Source of the DNA: Selenomonas bovis DSM 23594
Lineage (GTDB): Bacteria; Bacillota; Negativicutes; Selenomonadales; Selenomonadaceae
Direction of reading: 5' to 3'
DNA: 64,000 bases
NCBI RefSeq assembly: GCF_000381005.1
Contig: NZ_KB908391.1
Span: 1 to 64,000 of the forward strand
A program made the translations under genes and the position numbers. The notes under the pieces were generated by a model. It saw nothing but the letters and a program-made list of their open reading frames with translations. It did not search any database and was not told the DNA's origin. Positions 16,671 to 24,575 of the stretch are shown here, in pieces (within the stretch, counting starts at the first letter, position 1; each line of letters opens with the position of its first letter).

Positions 16671-19160
16671 ATGTACAATCTGAATCTTTTTGATGAACGG
16701 CGGGCGCCGTTGTCCGATTATATGCCGTTCGCGAGGCTTACGGCCATCCGCGTGGCGGGGAACCGCTGCGCCATCTGCCTGAACAAGGACGGCTCGATCA
16801 TGGCGACGTTCCGCTACCGGGGGCCTGATCTCGCGTCCTCCGTGGACGAGGAGCTTGCCGTCCTCACGAACCGCCTCCAGGCGGAAATCGGCCTCCTGAA
16901 GACGAACAACGTGCTCTATTTTGAGGCGCAGCGTGTTCCTACGACGGCTTACGAGACGACGGATTACTTCTGCGATGACGTCACGCGAGGTATCGACGCG
17001 GAGCGCGCGGCCCTCTTTGAGAGCGGGCGCTATTTCGAGTCGCATTTCTACTGCACCTTCTGGCACAAGCCGCCGGTCGAGCGGCAGGAGAAAATCAAAG
17101 AGATCATGATCGAGGGACGCGAGAAGAAAATCACGAAGGCCGATGATGTCTTTGAAAATTTCGGCGAGATGCTCTATAAGTTCACAAAGAGCATGACGAA
17201 CCTCGGCGTCGAGGTCGAGTTCCTCGATGAGGATGCGCTCATCACCTACTTGCATTCCACAGTCTCCGCGGAAAACCGTTCGCTCAAATGCCCGGATGCC
17301 TCTATCCCGATCGACCGGTTCCTCTACGATACGCCGCTCTACGGCGGCCTGGAGCCGCAGCTCGGGAACAAGCACCTGCGCGTCATCGCGCCGATTTCCT
17401 TCGGCAATGATACGCAGTTCGGTATGTTCGACGAGTTCAACCGCCTGGACTTCCCGCTGCGCTGGGTGACGCGGGCCTTTACGATGAGCAAGCTCGACGT
17501 ATCGGATGAGCTCGACAGCGAGCGCCGCAAGCTCAAGGGAAAGACGCAGTCGCTCACGGCGACCATCGCCGACGCGACCATCCGCAACGGCATGCAGAAC
17601 GCCGAGAACATCGACGACGTCGCCGTCGACCGCCTCGCGGAGGTGCGCGACGCCATGAATGCCGTTGAGGGCGACCACATTTCCTTCGTCTACTATTCCA
17701 CCGCGGTCCTGGTCATGGACGAGGATCGCGAGGTGGTGGACGAAAAGGCGAAGCTCATCCGGCAGATTTTCATCGAGCGCGGCATCAAGTTCGCGAAGAT
17801 CGAGGACTTCAACGCCGTGGATACCTTCTTCTCCTGCGTCCCCGGAAAACAGGGGAACGTCCGGCAGCCGATGATCTCCACAGGGAACCTCGTCCACATG
17901 ATGCCGCTCGCGCTCGCCTGGAGCGGCAACGCCTGGAACAAGCACCTTGACGCGCCGCCGCTCCTCTACGCGCAGACGGACGGCGCAAGCCCATTCCGCC
18001 TGAACCTCCACATCAAGGACGTCGGCCATTCTCTGATGATCGGCCCTACGGGCGCGGGCAAGTCGGTCTGTCTCAACACCATCGAGGCGCAGTTCGCCAA
18101 GTACAAGAACGCCCGCATCATCATCTTCGACAAGGGCGCCAGCTCCAAGGTACTCACCTATGGCGTAGGCGGGAAATTCTACGATGTCGGCAAGGCGAAA
18201 AGCCTCTCCTTCCAGCCCCTTGCGCACATTGACAACGAGGATGAGCGGCAGTGGGCGCTCGACTGGCTCTGCGACTTCCTCGCGGAAGAAGGTGTCGATA
18301 CAACGCCGGATCAGAAGGCCATCATCCGCGATTCCCTGGCCACCGTCGCGGGGATGGAGCAGAAATACCGCACGATGACGACGTTCATCTCCTTCCTCCA
18401 GTCGCGGCAACTGAAAGAGGCTTTCTACTCCCTCGCGCTTGCCGACGACAGCGGCAACAAGGGCGAGTACGGCGAGATTTTCGACAGCGACCGGGATCAC
18501 CTCGCCATCTCCAGATGGCAGTCTTTTGAGATGGAGACCCTGATGAACGCGAAGCGCATCGTCGGCACGACGCTCATGTACATCTTCCACCGCATCGAGA
18601 ACGTCGTGAAGAACGCGACAGAGGGCGAGCAGGGGCCGACGCTCATCGTGCTCGATGAGTGCTGGGTGTTCTTCCAGAACCCGATGTTCGCGGAGAAAAT
18701 CAAGGAGTGGCTCAAGACGCTGCGCAAATACAATACGAGCGTCCTCTTCGCGACACAGAGCCTCGATGACGTGGCCAAGAGCGCCATCTTTGACACGGTG
18801 CTCTCCTCCTGCCAGTCGCGCATCTTCCTGCCGGATAAGCTCGCCATCACGCAGAACAGGCGGGAGCTTTATCACCAGTTCGGCCTCAACAGCCAGCAGA
18901 TCAACCTGCTCGCGCACGCGCAGTCGCAGCGCGAATATTACTATGACGGGCCGCAGGGATCGCGCCTCTTCAACCTCGCGCTCGACCTCTGCCCGTTCAC
19001 GCTCGCCTACGTCGCCGTAGGGGACGCGGCCCTCGCCAAATGCAAGCGCATCCTCGAAGACTACGGAGAGGAGCGCTTCAACGAGATGTGGCTCGCGTCG
19101 CATGACCTTGACTATCCGGAATACCGGGAGAAGGAGGAACTCACGCTATGCTTGGACTGA
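16671..19160 (+). CDS. virB4: VirB4/TrbE-type conjugation ATPase
   Basis: An 829-residue protein with a full N-terminal domain (about residues 1-420) ending in FFSCVPGKQGNVRQP. Walker A GPTGAGKSV is at about 458-466, Walker B LIVLDECWVFF at about 656, and the motif RKYNTSVLFATQSLDDV follows. VirB4 energises pilus biogenesis and DNA transfer. It starts immediately after the stop of its ATPase-less paralogue and overlaps the next small gene by 13 bases. Length and motifs are standard. Confidence 0.95.
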   Translation: MYNLNLFDERRAPLSDYMPFARLTAIRVAGNRCAICLNKDGSIMATFRYRGPDLASSVDEELAVLTNRLQAEIGLLKTNNVLYFEAQRVPTTAYETTDYFCDDVTRGIDAERAALFESGRYFESHFYCTFWHKPPVERQEKIKEIMIEGREKKITKADDVFENFGEMLYKFTKSMTNLGVEVEFLDEDALITYLHSTVSAENRSLKCPDASIPIDRFLYDTPLYGGLEPQLGNKHLRVIAPISFGNDTQFGMFDEFNRLDFPLRWVTRAFTMSKLDVSDELDSERRKLKGKTQSLTATIADATIRNGMQNAENIDDVAVDRLAEVRDAMNAVEGDHISFVYYSTAVLVMDEDREVVDEKAKLIRQIFIERGIKFAKIEDFNAVDTFFSCVPGKQGNVRQPMISTGNLVHMMPLALAWSGNAWNKHLDAPPLLYAQTDGASPFRLNLHIKDVGHSLMIGPTGAGKSVCLNTIEAQFAKYKNARIIIFDKGASSKVLTYGVGGKFYDVGKAKSLSFQPLAHIDNEDERQWALDWLCDFLAEEGVDTTPDQKAIIRDSLATVAGMEQKYRTMTTFISFLQSRQLKEAFYSLALADDSGNKGEYGEIFDSDRDHLAISRWQSFEMETLMNAKRIVGTTLMYIFHRIENVVKNATEGEQGPTLIVLDECWVFFQNPMFAEKIKEWLKTLRKYNTSVLFATQSLDDVAKSAIFDTVLSSCQSRIFLPDKLAITQNRRELYHQFGLNSQQINLLAHAQSQREYYYDGPQGSRLFNLALDLCPFTLAYVAVGDAALAKCKRILEDYGEERFNEMWLASHDLDYPEYREKEELTLCLD

Positions 19161-19390
19161 CACTCTCATTTATGGTGCTCCTGCTCTTTTATTTCGCCAT
19201 CCGCGTGAACCGCATGGAAATCCGCCTGAACCTGATCGAGAAGGCCGTCAACGACGCCATCCGCGAGGGAAAGCTCGATACGGAATTCCTGGGCAAGCCG
19301 TTCGGCGGCGATTCCCTTGGCGTCGTGGACTTCTTCTATGCGCTCAAAGACGCCTGGAATGGCAGCGGCAAAGCGAACAAAGCGAAGTGA
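19148..19390 (+). CDS. small membrane-anchored transfer protein
   Basis: An 80-residue protein with one N-terminal membrane helix (LSFMVLLLFYFAIRV) and a charged cytoplasmic tail with a Gly-rich end. It overlaps virB4 by 13 bases and follows a GGAGGAAC ribosome binding site inside virB4. Size and position suggest an accessory of the VirB4 complex. No family recognised. Confidence 0.75.
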   Translation: MLGLTLSFMVLLLFYFAIRVNRMEIRLNLIEKAVNDAIREGKLDTEFLGKPFGGDSLGVVDFFYALKDAWNGSGKANKAK

Positions 19391-19400
19391 GGAGGCGCCT

Positions 19401-21275
19401 ATGAACCAGGAAGGACCACTCACCGAAGAACAGCGGCTCTACCGCTCGCTCGCGGTCAAGGAAAACGCATCCCTGGGCGCCGTCATCGAAGCCATCGAGC
19501 GTGGCATCCTGGAGCGGATGAAAAGAGAAGGCTACGGCGAAAACCAGCTTTCCGCCGCGCTTTCCGCAAGCCGCATCACGCTCTTGACCAAGGAACTGGA
19601 CAGGGACTATCTGCAGCGCGTCTTCCCGGAGGATGCCGATTCGGCGGACAATCTCGCGCTGCCCCTGGCCGCGGCGAGATTCAATGAGCTCTACGAGGGC
19701 GAGATCGCCGCCGTAAAGCCAGAACTTGCCGCGAGCGACGCAAAAATCCTCGCTGCCATGCAGGAGCGCATGCCGTTGGAAAGCGTCCGCGAAGCCTATC
19801 TCGGGAGCAGCCTCTACCGGGCGCTCGTCGGCAACGACCGCACAGCCCAGCCGGAGGAGCAGCGCGTGTGGAAGTCCTACCGCGAAGCGCGGGAAAAGGA
19901 AGCCGCCAGGGACGCGCAGGAAACGGAGGACATCTTCGCCGCGTGTTGGCAGCAACGGAGCCGGAGCCAGGCGCTGCCGCTCGCGTACCGCGAGGGCAGG
20001 GCAGCCGTCGAATATCTCCGTGAGACCGGCGTCTCAGAGGACGCGCTCCGCGACCTGCTCGAAAAATACGCGGAATACGAGGGTCGCGACCGGGACGCGT
20101 ACCTGCGGAAACTCGCACGGGAAGCCTATAAGGAAAAGCTCGCCTACGATGCCCTGCAGGCAAACGAGGAAGACGCCTTCGCGGCCGCGCTGAAGCTCTT
20201 CGTCCAGGAACGCGACGGGAAGCCCGTCAGCTTCGCGGATGAAAAACTCATAGCAGATGCCCTCCGCGAGGCGCAGGCCGAGGAGACATCCCTCAGAGCC
20301 TCGCTTCTCTCCGGATCGCCCGCGCTGCGCGCGCCGGGCTTCGACCATAACGCAGCGCTCGCCGTGCTCCTCGGCCAGGCGGAGGGCATGCCCTTCCAGC
20401 GCGGGAGCTACCTCACGAGCGAAGACCGGTACAAGGACTTCATCAGCAGCTGCGAGGAAGCTCTCATCGCGCAGGGCGCGGGCCGGAGCGTCGCGGAAGA
20501 GCGCGCCTGCTACAACAAGCTCGCCGCGCGAGAGCTACTGGAGGCGGGCGCGACCGAGGAGGAAATCAAAGACATCCTCCTGCGCATCGGTGGCATCCCG
20601 GCCAAAGAGCGCGCGAAGAGAAACCTCGACAAGCTGCTCGCCGAAGCGAGGGAGGCGATGGAACGCGGGGAAGCACCAGAAACTCCCGTCGCCGTGGCTG
20701 AGGAAAACGAGAACGTTCGGAAGGAAGAAAAGAAACGCGTCCGCGCTATCTGGAAAGAGGAGCCCGCGGACATCCCTCAGTCGGAAGAGGCGCTTGAGCA
20801 AAGCGAAAGCCAGGCACCCGTCGTCATCTCCGCGCGGGAGCGCAGGCGGGAGCTCGCGCGGATTCCGATCTTCTCGCCGAAGTCTGAGCGCGGGGAAGAC
20901 ACCCCGGCAGACGAGTTCTACGACAGCTGCAAGCAGGAATACAAGGAGGAATTCCTCATTCCCTTCAACGACCAGATGGACGAGGGCATCATCCTCTGCA
21001 TGCTGAACCAGGGCTACGAGGAAAAGGAAATCGTTGCCGCCATGGACCGCCTCTCAGAGGCCGCCTCTCGCGCGCATCAGTCGAACTACGCCGCGAACAA
21101 GATGAAGAATGTCAAGAAAAAACCCAAGTACCAGAACCTCCTGAAAGGATTCGAGCAGAAGCTCGTAAACGCCGAACGGAACTACCTCCAGACGAAATAC
21201 CGTGAAGGAAAGAAAATGACGAGCTATGACGAAGCCCTGGTACGCAGGCGCGATCCGTGCGGCGTGCCGCAGTAA
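19401..21275 (+). CDS. large charged helical protein of operon 2, function unknown
   Basis: A 624-residue soluble protein starting at the ATG after GAGGAGGCGCC. It is almost entirely helical, rich in Glu, Ala, Arg and Leu. Several similar short modules recur in which a Tyr/Phe-x-x-Ser-Cys helix is followed by a loop and a helix such as GATEEEIKDILLRI or GYEEKEIVAAMDRLSE (about residues 340-410 and 510-560). This suggests internal helical repeats. No enzymatic motif, signal or membrane segment was seen. It lies between virB4 and virB5, so it is likely a cytoplasmic factor for transfer or an effector carried with it. Confidence 0.75.
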   Translation: MNQEGPLTEEQRLYRSLAVKENASLGAVIEAIERGILERMKREGYGENQLSAALSASRITLLTKELDRDYLQRVFPEDADSADNLALPLAAARFNELYEGEIAAVKPELAASDAKILAAMQERMPLESVREAYLGSSLYRALVGNDRTAQPEEQRVWKSYREAREKEAARDAQETEDIFAACWQQRSRSQALPLAYREGRAAVEYLRETGVSEDALRDLLEKYAEYEGRDRDAYLRKLAREAYKEKLAYDALQANEEDAFAAALKLFVQERDGKPVSFADEKLIADALREAQAEETSLRASLLSGSPALRAPGFDHNAALAVLLGQAEGMPFQRGSYLTSEDRYKDFISSCEEALIAQGAGRSVAEERACYNKLAARELLEAGATEEEIKDILLRIGGIPAKERAKRNLDKLLAEAREAMERGEAPETPVAVAEENENVRKEEKKRVRAIWKEEPADIPQSEEALEQSESQAPVVISARERRRELARIPIFSPKSERGEDTPADEFYDSCKQEYKEEFLIPFNDQMDEGIILCMLNQGYEEKEIVAAMDRLSEAASRAHQSNYAANKMKNVKKKPKYQNLLKGFEQKLVNAERNYLQTKYREGKKMTSYDEALVRRRDPCGVPQ

Positions 21276-21305
21276 TCCCAGCATTTTGAAAGGAAGTGGA
21301 TCACC

Positions 21306-22100
21306 ATGAATATCAATCCCCTGACCTGGCGCGAATCGACACTCAAGACCGGCATCCTCGCGGGCATCGTCCTCGGCGTTCTCACGCCGCTGGCCGCGAT
21401 GGCCATCACGAGCCACCACTCGGAAGCCGCTGTTGCCGTCATCGATCAGCGCAACATCGAAGAAGCCATCAAGACCGCCATTTCGACAGCAGACATCCTT
21501 ACGACGGAGCAGAAAGAACTTGCGCTCAAGATCCTCGATGCGAAAAAGCTCAGCCCGGATCTCCTCGCCAACTTCATGGAAAAGCAGGAGGAGACGGGAG
21601 GCTTCTGCAAGACGCCAGAAATCATGAAAGACCTCGGTATCATCAAGGCGAACGGAGAAATCCCGAGCATCCTCAACAGGAACACGACCGTCCAGGAAAT
21701 CTTCCGCAACGAGATCGGCACGATCGAGGACGCCATGACGGGCAAGAAAACCATCGCCGACCTCTACCTTCAGACGCAGAAGAACCAGAAGGCTCTCGAC
21801 GCGACCTACAAGGCGGCAGCGGAGCGGGCGCAGGCGAGCCAGAAAGTCTCCGACACCACGCAGGCCACTGTGCAGCAGGCCGTCGAGGCCGCATCGAACG
21901 CGGAGGGCGAGCAGCAGCTCATGCAGGCGGAAATCCAGCTTCTCGCGGCTGGCATCCTCCAACAGTCCGACATGCGGGACCTCGCGGCGCAGGGACTGGC
22001 CATGAGCTCCGAAAAATGGTATATGGAGAATTTCGAGCGTGCGCAGGCGGAAACGCGGGAACGTGCCGCCGCTCAGCAATTTGCGAATTTCGTGAAGTGA
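21306..22100 (+). CDS. virB5: VirB5/TrbJ-like minor pilus protein
   Basis: A 264-residue exported helical protein with a signal or anchor (about residues 14-34), then the TrbJ-type start of the mature chain (AVAVIDQRNIEEAIKTAIS). A Cys-containing loop follows (GGFCKTPEI), then a C-terminal helical bundle with the recurring motif NAEGEQQLMQAE (about residue 198). VirB5 is a minor pilus tip protein. A diverged relative with the same NAxGEQ motif is encoded at 26465. Ribosome binding site GAAAGGAAGTGG. Confidence 0.8.
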   Translation: MNINPLTWRESTLKTGILAGIVLGVLTPLAAMAITSHHSEAAVAVIDQRNIEEAIKTAISTADILTTEQKELALKILDAKKLSPDLLANFMEKQEETGGFCKTPEIMKDLGIIKANGEIPSILNRNTTVQEIFRNEIGTIEDAMTGKKTIADLYLQTQKNQKALDATYKAAAERAQASQKVSDTTQATVQQAVEAASNAEGEQQLMQAEIQLLAAGILQQSDMRDLAAQGLAMSSEKWYMENFERAQAETRERAAAQQFANFVK

Positions 22101-22104
22101 GATT

Positions 22105-22127
22105 CATGTGTTCAATTTGAACACATG
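22105..22127. repeat. TGTGTTCAA palindrome, copy 2
   Basis: A 23-bp perfect palindrome (arms CATGTGTTCAA, central T) 4 bases after the virB5 stop. It shares flanks with copy 1 at 7244 (GATTCATGTG on the left, CACATGGAAA on the right), so about 30 bp in all are conserved between the two sites. Confidence 0.72.
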
Positions 22128-22183
22128 GAAAAAATAGGAAATATAAATATATAATAATAACAGCAAACAATAAAAAATAAAGC

Positions 22184-22221
22184 CATCGCCAAGATCTGCG
22201 TCCGGGAAACGCAGGGCGATG
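22184..22221 (+). promoter_or_regulatory. structured RNA hairpin upstream of virB6
   Basis: CATCGCC (22184-22190) pairs with GGCGATG (22215-22221), and inside it CTGCGT (22196-22201) pairs with ACGCAG (22209-22214) around a CCGGGAA loop. This is a 13-bp stem with a single 5-base bulge, set in very AT-rich DNA between two TGTGTTCAA palindromes. It could be a processing, attenuation or stability element in the virB5-virB6 gap. No U-tract follows. Confidence 0.55.
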
Positions 22222-22232
22222 ATCCGCAGGGA

Positions 22233-22251
22233 TGTGTTCAATTTGAACACA
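22233..22251. repeat. TGTGTTCAA palindrome, copy 3
   Basis: A 19-bp perfect palindrome (TGTGTTCAA, T, TTGAACACA), 106 bp after copy 2, in AT-rich DNA with repeated AACAATAAAA tracts before virB6. Confidence 0.72.
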
Positions 22252-22312
22252 AATATTAAATGCTATATAAAAATTACAAACAATAACAAGAAACAATAAA
22301 AGGAGGGATTTC

Positions 22313-23899
22313 ATGCGCAGCGTGAAAACGATGGGGAGCAGGCAGGAGATACGCTGTCTGTTGTTCTTTTTGATGGTTGCGCTTCTGCTCGCGCCGTCGC
22401 CGGACGCGCTGGCCGCAAATGGCTCGGAAACCATCGCGAATGCGGGCACAGGCCTCGGAGGGGACTTCGACGAAGGACTGAAGACGTTGGCGACGGGAAC
22501 CGTCAAGATCATGCACGGCGTGATGATCGTCATGACGGCGCTCGCGGGCATGATGATCGTCTTCGGCCTCGAGGACGGCAAGAAATTCATCTGGCAGATC
22601 GCGCTCGGCGCGGGTCTGGCCTTCAATTTCGGTGCCTTTCTCATGGACGCGGGATTCTGGAGCATGGCGCAGGAGCCGGGAACGGTGCAGCAGGTGACGG
22701 CGTTTACGCCGGAGCTGGTCACAGGCGACGGTGCGAACGTGAAGGACCTCAGCATCCTCGGCTCTTTCGTCGCGCACTTCAAGGACAATGTCATCACACC
22801 GGGCGCGGCGAACATCACGCCGTACTGCCTGCGTCTCCTCGTCATATTGACCGTCATCCAGGCTTCCTGGGAACTCTCGATGAAACTCATCAGCGGCAAC
22901 AAGATGCAGTATCTCATCTCCATGACGCTCAAGCTCGGCTTCTTCTCGTTCCTCATGATGAACTGGATTCCATTCATGAAGGCCCTGATGGAGGGCTTCC
23001 AGATGCTCGGCGTCAAGGCGGCGGGGCAGGAGCTCCAGGCGGGGCAGGAGCTTATCACAAAGGCCGCGGATGGCATTGTGCAGACCGTCTTCAACATCAG
23101 CTCACTCATCCTCTTCCCGAAGTCGCCGGACAGCCTCACAGGGATGGCGCTCTCCGCACTCGTCGGCAACGTGACGAACGGGCCGCGGATGATCCTCTGC
23201 GTCGTCATTGTATGCGTGCTCGTCTTCTGCTTCTTCCTCGTCGCGATCGAGATTGCGATGGCCTACATCGAGTTCTACGTCATGGCCCTCCTTACGATTC
23301 CCTGCCTTGCCTTCGGCACGATGGGGAAGTTCAGCTTCCTCACGGAAAAGGCCATCGGTGCAATGTTCAACTGCGCGCTAAAGGTATGCGTCATAGGATT
23401 CCTCGCGCTCTTCACGCAGACCTACCTGGAAGGGCTTGGAACACAGATGGAGACAGCACAGAAAGCGGGCGAGATCTCGCAGAATCTCGCGCTCATGCTC
23501 CAGACCGTCCTCGCCTCGTTCCTCATCTATATGCTCATCAAGAAGATTCCGAAACTCGTCTCCAGCCTCCTGAACGGCGCGCCACAGCTCTCGGGCAGCG
23601 ACATGATGGGCAGCATGCGGAGCGCTGCCAACGCCCCGGTCAACGCCGCAGCCACCGTGACGGGCAACTACGGCAAGATCCAGGCAGCGCGCGCCGCTGC
23701 GCAGGCCGCAGGCCGCGGCGGCGTCAGGGGCTCTCTCACCCAGCTCGCGCGAAACAGCGTTATGTCCTCGAAGCCGGTAAGGTCGTATAGGGAGGGGATA
23801 CGAGGATTCAAAGATACGAAACAATTTACTGGTGATAAATATCTTGAGGACATCAAAGACGCGTTCTCTAAAAATCAAAAGCCGAAAAATAAAAAATAA
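22313..23899 (+). CDS. virB6: VirB6/TrbL-like polytopic T4SS channel protein
   Basis: A 528-residue membrane protein with a signal peptide (about residues 15-34), several hydrophobic helices (about 60-110, 160-215, 275-345 and 385-405) and a hydrophilic Ala/Gly-rich cytoplasmic tail. VirB6/TrbL forms the inner-membrane passage for DNA. It follows an AAAGGAGGGATTTC ribosome binding site and a 212-base non-coding gap containing two palindromes and a hairpin. It ends just before two opposing small genes. Confidence 0.85.
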   Translation: MRSVKTMGSRQEIRCLLFFLMVALLLAPSPDALAANGSETIANAGTGLGGDFDEGLKTLATGTVKIMHGVMIVMTALAGMMIVFGLEDGKKFIWQIALGAGLAFNFGAFLMDAGFWSMAQEPGTVQQVTAFTPELVTGDGANVKDLSILGSFVAHFKDNVITPGAANITPYCLRLLVILTVIQASWELSMKLISGNKMQYLISMTLKLGFFSFLMMNWIPFMKALMEGFQMLGVKAAGQELQAGQELITKAADGIVQTVFNISSLILFPKSPDSLTGMALSALVGNVTNGPRMILCVVIVCVLVFCFFLVAIEIAMAYIEFYVMALLTIPCLAFGTMGKFSFLTEKAIGAMFNCALKVCVIGFLALFTQTYLEGLGTQMETAQKAGEISQNLALMLQTVLASFLIYMLIKKIPKLVSSLLNGAPQLSGSDMMGSMRSAANAPVNAAATVTGNYGKIQAARAAAQAAGRGGVRGSLTQLARNSVMSSKPVRSYREGIRGFKDTKQFTGDKYLEDIKDAFSKNQKPKNKK

Positions 23900-23925
23900 C
23901 AGCAAGACAAGAATAAGCCTCGCTG

Positions 23926-24186
23926 TTATAGAGTACGGGTGACTTGCGTATTTGCTTGGAACTCAGCTTCTAATTTGTTTAGGCGTTGGTGGAGCATCTG
24001 ATTTTCTCGTAAGAGTTGCTTTATCATGAGATGCATGTCACGAATGATATAGGTAAATTCTTCATCAGACCTTATGTAACCACCGCTATCAAGAACAAAA
24101 CCGAGGGTAAGAGGCTCTGTCCTTGGATCTGCAGGTGCCTGAGGCTGCGCTGCTTTTTTCTCGCCGTTTCCCCAGAAGAGTCCCAT
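23926..24186 (-). CDS. small opposite-strand protein with C-terminal coiled coil
   Basis: An 86-residue protein on the strand opposite to the transfer genes. It has a hydrophilic Ala/Gln/Pro-rich start, a central TLGFVLDSGGYIRSDEEF region and a coiled-coil C-terminus (IKQLLRENQMLHQRLNKLE). It lies 18 bases after the neighbouring membrane-protein gene and shares its promoter at 24486-24514. A hairpin with 8-bp arms (ATAACAGC/GCTGTTAT) separates it from the convergent virB6. Function unknown. Confidence 0.7.
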   Translation of the reverse strand: MGLFWGNGEKKAAQPQAPADPRTEPLTLGFVLDSGGYIRSDEEFTYIIRDMHLMIKQLLRENQMLHQRLNKLEAEFQANTQVTRTL

Positions 24187-24204
24187 GATTAAGCCCTCCT
24201 TTAC

Positions 24205-24447
24205 TCAATCTGCAACGTAGGCGTTGTATTCCTTCACGCCGTAGTAGCCAAGATACGCGCCGAGGGCCGCGCTGATGGGCAGCCCGAGATAAGCGCCGAT
24301 GAACGATACCGGTCCGATGAGTACGAGGAAGACGATGAGGCATTTCCAGTTGAAACCGAGCGCATACGGCAGTCCGATGAGGAAGCTGCCGAGCAGGATG
24401 CCGAGAAGATAACTCTTCTTTTCCGAAGACGTTGCTTCACCTGTCAT
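24205..24447 (-). CDS. small membrane protein, opposite strand (possible entry exclusion)
   Basis: An 80-residue protein with three hydrophobic stretches (about residues 12-30, 34-52 and 55-70) rich in Gly and Leu, and a short polar N-terminus. It follows a TGGAGGTCAC ribosome binding site and its own promoter. Small membrane proteins divergent to T4SS genes can be entry-exclusion factors. That is a guess from position; no homology was recognised. Confidence 0.72.
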   Translation of the reverse strand: MTGEATSSEKKSYLLGILLGSFLIGLPYALGFNWKCLIVFLVLIGPVSFIGAYLGLPISAALGAYLGYYGVKEYNAYVAD

Positions 24448-24485
24448 GATGTGACCTCCAATATAGTCGAACCTTTTATAAACTC

Positions 24486-24514
24486 ATTATAACAAAAGTT
24501 GCGGAGATTGTCGA
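24486..24514 (-). promoter_or_regulatory. promoter of the opposite-strand gene pair
   Basis: Reading on the minus strand, TCGACA (24509-24514) and a perfect TATAAT (24486-24491) are 17 bp apart, 38 bases before the start codon at 24447. Confidence 0.75.
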
Positions 24515-24575
24515 GAAAGGATTCTGAGATGATGTTGATTGCACGCGCGGATTCCCTAGGGAAGGAGCGGATGAT

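Noticed and set aside
16494-19103. An 869-codon open frame on the minus strand opposite virB4
   Set aside because: It mirrors virB4 codons, has no RBS and reads as Arg/Glu/Leu/Val-rich shadow sequence. G+C-rich coding DNA in this window often leaves the opposite strand open.
7244-22251. TGTGTTCAA palindromes as intrinsic terminators or as CRP/FNR sites
   Set aside because: No T-tract follows, they occur inside operons, and the half-sites do not match TGTGA or TTGAT with the proper spacing.
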